NCBI GenBank assembly: GCA_902786565.1
Contig: CADACW010000004.1
Coordinates: 1-64,000 of the forward strand
Source of the DNA: an uncultured Prevotellaceae bacterium
GTDB lineage: Bacteria; Bacteroidota; Bacteroidia; Bacteroidales; Bacteroidaceae
DNA length: 64,000 nucleotides
Direction of reading: 5' to 3'
How positions within the stretch are numbered: the first letter of the stretch is position 1; every line of letters begins with the position of its first letter. A program made the translations under genes and the position numbers. Below, piece after piece: positions 61,884 to 64,000 of this stretch. The notes below the pieces were generated by a model that saw only the letters and a list, made by a program, of their open reading frames with translations, had not been told where the DNA came from and did not search any database.

Positions 61884-61891
61884 GCAACTTT

Positions 61892-62518
61892 TTACTTTTT
61901 CTCCTTGTTAAACATAATTGTCACCTCTTTATATCCCATTGCCTTCATTATCTGGCTGAGATGCTGGTCGGCCAACTGGCGGGTGTAGTCCAGGTTGTCG
62001 CTGGTCAGTGCACGGTCCATCATCTTTTGCCGCGCCTTTTCGTAGAGTTCGTTGAGGGCGGCGGCCCCCCACTGGCCCTCCTCATGGAAAGAGCGTGTGC
62101 GCGCCTCGTCGATGAAGTGATTGTCCAGCAGGCCCACGTCGGGCAGGGTGAGCACCAGCCTGTCGCCGTCGACGACGGCACACGTTGAGTCTATCTGCGT
62201 GAGGTCTACGCCCAGCCGCAGCGTGCCGTAGTAGATGCGCACCAGCCGGTCAGAGCTGAAGAGTCCACGGCGCACGGTGTCCACCAGTTCCTCATCGTCG
62301 ATGCAGAGCAGCTCCCACTGCCCTATGTCGCGGATGCTCTTCAGGTGGGTGGGCGAGATATATACCTCGGTGCGGTCGGTCAGCAGCGAGCCTCGCAGCA
62401 TCCGCTTCACCTTCTGTGCGGCCCAGTAGCCCCCACAGATGGCAATCACCACCCAGAAGATGCCCGTCAGCACCAGGCATCCGCCGCAGCCTATTGTCAG
62501 TCGTTGGTTGTTTTCCAT
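61892..62518 (-). CDS. DUF4230 protein, paralogue A
   Basis: 208 residues with an N-terminal membrane helix (CLVLTGIFWVVIAICGGYWAAQKV). The DUF4230 core follows (LRGSLLTDRTEVYISPTHLKSI, LRLGVDLTQIDSTCAVVDGDRLVLTLPDVGLLDNHFIDEARTRSF, ALTSDNLDYTRQLADQHLSQIMKAMGYKEVTI). The family is anchored in the inner membrane and faces the periplasm; its function is unknown. It is 8 bases upstream of clpS and 12 bases after a second DUF4230 gene. Confidence 0.85.
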   Translation of the reverse strand: MENNQRLTIGCGGCLVLTGIFWVVIAICGGYWAAQKVKRMLRGSLLTDRTEVYISPTHLKSIRDIGQWELLCIDDEELVDTVRRGLFSSDRLVRIYYGTLRLGVDLTQIDSTCAVVDGDRLVLTLPDVGLLDNHFIDEARTRSFHEEGQWGAAALNELYEKARQKMMDRALTSDNLDYTRQLADQHLSQIMKAMGYKEVTIMFNKEKK

Positions 62519-62530
62519 ATTTTCACATTT

Positions 62531-63178
62531 TCAATCTTTCTCCTTTTCAACTTTCACCTTTTCAAAGTCTTGGCGGAAACTGATGGTGACGTCCTCCGGG
62601 GCGAACCCCACCTGCGCCACCAGCGGTATGAGCAGCCGGGCTGCGCTGGCTCTGGCCGCCCGCTCAATGCCCATCCGTGGAATGTCGTCGACGATGGCCT
62701 GCCTGCCCTCCGCCTCCAGAAGCGCCAGTTCGCGGTCGGTGAAGTCGTCGCGGAAGCCCGTCACAAAGTGCTTGATGCCCTCGTGGTCGATGCGGGTGGC
62801 GGTGAGCATCACCTGCGGGTCGGGCAGTGTGATGACGATGCGGCGCCCCTGCCGCTCAATGTTGTCGCTGGTCATCTGACCCAGGTCTACATAGCCTTTC
62901 AGGGTGGCCTCCATGGGGATGACCACCTTGCGCTGGCCAAACAGGTTGAGCCCTACCTTGATGCCCAGGGCACCAACTTCGCGGTTAGACTCGCTGGCCA
63001 CCACCTTGTGCACGCGGTACTCGGTGGTATAGAGCCGGGAGCACTGCTGTATGCTGGAGAGCAGCACGCCCAGCGTGTCTACAGGCTCGACCGCCACCTC
63101 GCCCTCCTGGCCCCGGCTGCAACTGCACGTCAGCAGAAGCAAGGCCAAGCTCAATGCATATAATTTAAAATACATCAT
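62531..63178 (-). CDS. DUF4230 lipoprotein, paralogue B
   Basis: About 215 residues from 63178 (or 63175): MMYFKLYALSLALLLLTCSC, a lipoprotein signal. The DUF4230 core (LYTTEYRVHKVVASESN, GLNLFGQRKVVIPMEATLKGYVDLGQMTSDNIERQGRRIVITLPDPQVMLTATRIDHEGIKHF, ARASAARLLIPLVAQVGFAPEDVTI) parallels paralogue A. It is the first gene of the N-degron operon. Possibly A and B work as a pair at the inner membrane; no role is established. Confidence 0.85.
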   Translation of the reverse strand: MMYFKLYALSLALLLLTCSCSRGQEGEVAVEPVDTLGVLLSSIQQCSRLYTTEYRVHKVVASESNREVGALGIKVGLNLFGQRKVVIPMEATLKGYVDLGQMTSDNIERQGRRIVITLPDPQVMLTATRIDHEGIKHFVTGFRDDFTDRELALLEAEGRQAIVDDIPRMGIERAARASAARLLIPLVAQVGFAPEDVTISFRQDFEKVKVEKEKD

Positions 63179-63206
63179 CCAAACTACTATTTCAATTATC
63201 AATTTG

Positions 63207-63237
63207 CAAAAGTAATAAAAATGCCGCATAAACCAAA
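63207..63237 (-). promoter_or_regulatory. Promoter of the DUF4230-clpS-clpA-aat operon
   Basis: On the minus strand, TTTG (63237-63234), a 19-base gap and TACTTTTG (63214-63207), about 30 bases before the first gene. Confidence 0.8.
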
Positions 63238-63362
63238 AGCGATTATAAAAAAGTTTCTTTTTTTCGGCCGGTTTTAAACTTTTGGCGCACAAGTGCGTCA
63301 AATAGATAGTTGCAACCAAAAAAAGTAATTAACACAATTCAAAAACTAAAAAAACTACAATT

Positions 63363-63875
63363 ATGAAGAAAATGGTATTGGCTTTGATAGCCGCACTGAC
63401 AATGACCACCGCAATGACGGCACAGGAGAATAACAACCAGAACCGCGAGCGCCGCCACTTTGACAGGACCGAAATGATGAAGAAGCGCACCGAACAGATG
63501 GTGAAGACCTACGGACTGAACGAGGAGCAGGCCAAGCAACTCGAGGAACTGAACACCAAGTTTGCCGAGAAGATGGCACCCGGCCGTGGATTCCGCCAGG
63601 GTGGCAACCGCGGACAGCGCCCCGAAATAAAGGAAAAGAAAGACATGGTGCGCCCCGACTCGCTGAAAGGCAATATGCGCCCGCACAGAGACATGAACGC
63701 CAACTTCGAGAAGATGCGCCAGAGCAGGGAAGAATATGACACGGAACTGCAGAAAATCATGACCGAAGAGCAGTTCAAAGCCTACAAGGCCGACGAGGCC
63801 AAGCGCATGAGCAGGGGCCCACGCGGCGGCAGAGACCACAACCGCGGTCCGCGCCAAGAAGGCGATATGCAGTAA
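63363..63875 (+). CDS. Small secreted helical protein, DUF4890-like
   Basis: 170 residues with signal peptide MKKMVLALIAALTMTTAMTAQ. The mature part is charged and helical with RTEQMVKTYGLNEEQAKQLEELNTKF and a second similar segment (SREEYDTELQKIMTEEQFKAYKADEAKR), separated by an Arg/Gly-rich stretch (GRGFRQGGNRGQRPE). It resembles Spy/CpxP-like or DUF4890 periplasmic proteins with LTxxQ-type motifs. A chaperone or stress role is possible. Divergent from the N-degron operon. Confidence 0.78.
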   Translation: MKKMVLALIAALTMTTAMTAQENNNQNRERRHFDRTEMMKKRTEQMVKTYGLNEEQAKQLEELNTKFAEKMAPGRGFRQGGNRGQRPEIKEKKDMVRPDSLKGNMRPHRDMNANFEKMRQSREEYDTELQKIMTEEQFKAYKADEAKRMSRGPRGGRDHNRGPRQEGDMQ

Positions 63876-63887
63876 GAAATCACTCAC

Positions 63888-63925
63888 CGACCTGTCGGCC
63901 CCACGCCGACAGGTCGTTTTTTTTT
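63888..63925 (+). terminator. Rho-independent terminator after the DUF4890-like gene
   Basis: A perfect 12-base stem (CGACCTGTCGGC) with a 5-base loop and T9. The remaining 75 bases of the window hold no feature. Confidence 0.92.
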
Positions 63926-64000
63926 GAATGTTGAGCGATGGCTATTCTTATTATTCCTATTTTTTTCAAATAAGCCAATCCGATTTCTTTCTTAAACGCG

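Overview
The window looks like a chromosome segment of a Bacteroidota bacterium of the Prevotella/Segatella type. This rests on several signs: promoters of the Bacteroidota form (TTTG, a 19-20 base gap, then TAnnTTTG), a TonB-dependent receptor and trans-envelope anti-sigma factor, a Nudix-type AraR regulator, a C10 (interpain-like) protease, dockerin-like tails, and 'LQGR...GRK' C-terminal tails on secreted proteins. Most genes have high GC. Three stretches of lower GC (about 317-1600, 24000-24800 and 27050-27420) suggest mosaic exchange. No rRNA, tRNA, CRISPR array or intact insertion sequence was seen.

Layout. 1-10.7 kb, minus strand: a vitamin B12 uptake operon. A canonical promoter and a cobalamin riboswitch precede a BtuB-type receptor, a BtuG-like propeller lipoprotein candidate, a DUF4465 surface protein, a BtuF-like binding protein, a BtuC-like permease and a DUF4491 membrane protein; a TPR sensor-like lipoprotein follows. 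No BtuD ATPase is present. 11-18.2 kb: ribulokinase (araB-like), a GH27 alpha-galactosidase with inserted NPCBM modules, an Rpn/PDDEXK protein with a tandem-repeat tail, and araA. 18.3-22.7 kb: a lipoprotein, an ECF sigma factor and a dual-membrane anti-sigma factor, divergent from a VWA lipoprotein. 22.8-27.8 kb: two secreted proteins. 28.2-34.5 kb: galM, an MFS porter, an SSS symporter, araR and araD, ending at a terminator. 34.7-37.1 kb: penicillin-binding protein 1A. 37.3-40.8 kb: C10 protease and GH25 muramidase, translationally coupled. 40.9-47.9 kb: lpxA and an RND tripartite pump. 48.3-50.4 kb: a YjbR protein and gdhA. 50.6-56.7 kb: a polytopic membrane protein, a tyrosine phosphatase, a glycosyltransferase fused to glucosaminidase-LysM, and metY. 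56.7-58.5 kb: a radical SAM maturase and a small beta-barrel. 58.6-63.2 kb: an operon of two DUF4230 proteins, clpS, clpA and aat, which together form an N-degron pathway. 63.4 kb: a small secreted helical protein.

The most unusual signal runs across the whole window. Degenerate arrays with a 7-base period sit at gene boundaries. Because 7 is not a multiple of 3, an array read without a stop gives the same 7-residue periodic peptide in every frame. Several arrays are in fact translated here. They supply signal peptides (GH25, BtuG-like protein, BtuF-like protein), linkers (C10 protease, anti-sigma factor, glycosyltransferase fusion), and start or stop codons (VWA protein, PBP1A, DUF6056-like protein, phosphatase, MetY). 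A second family, four copies of a three-unit GATAAGTG...CACTTATC palindrome element, recurs every 10-14 kb in intergenic DNA. A third, a CCCCTCTC...GAGAGGGG palindrome, has entered the N-terminus of the MFS porter.
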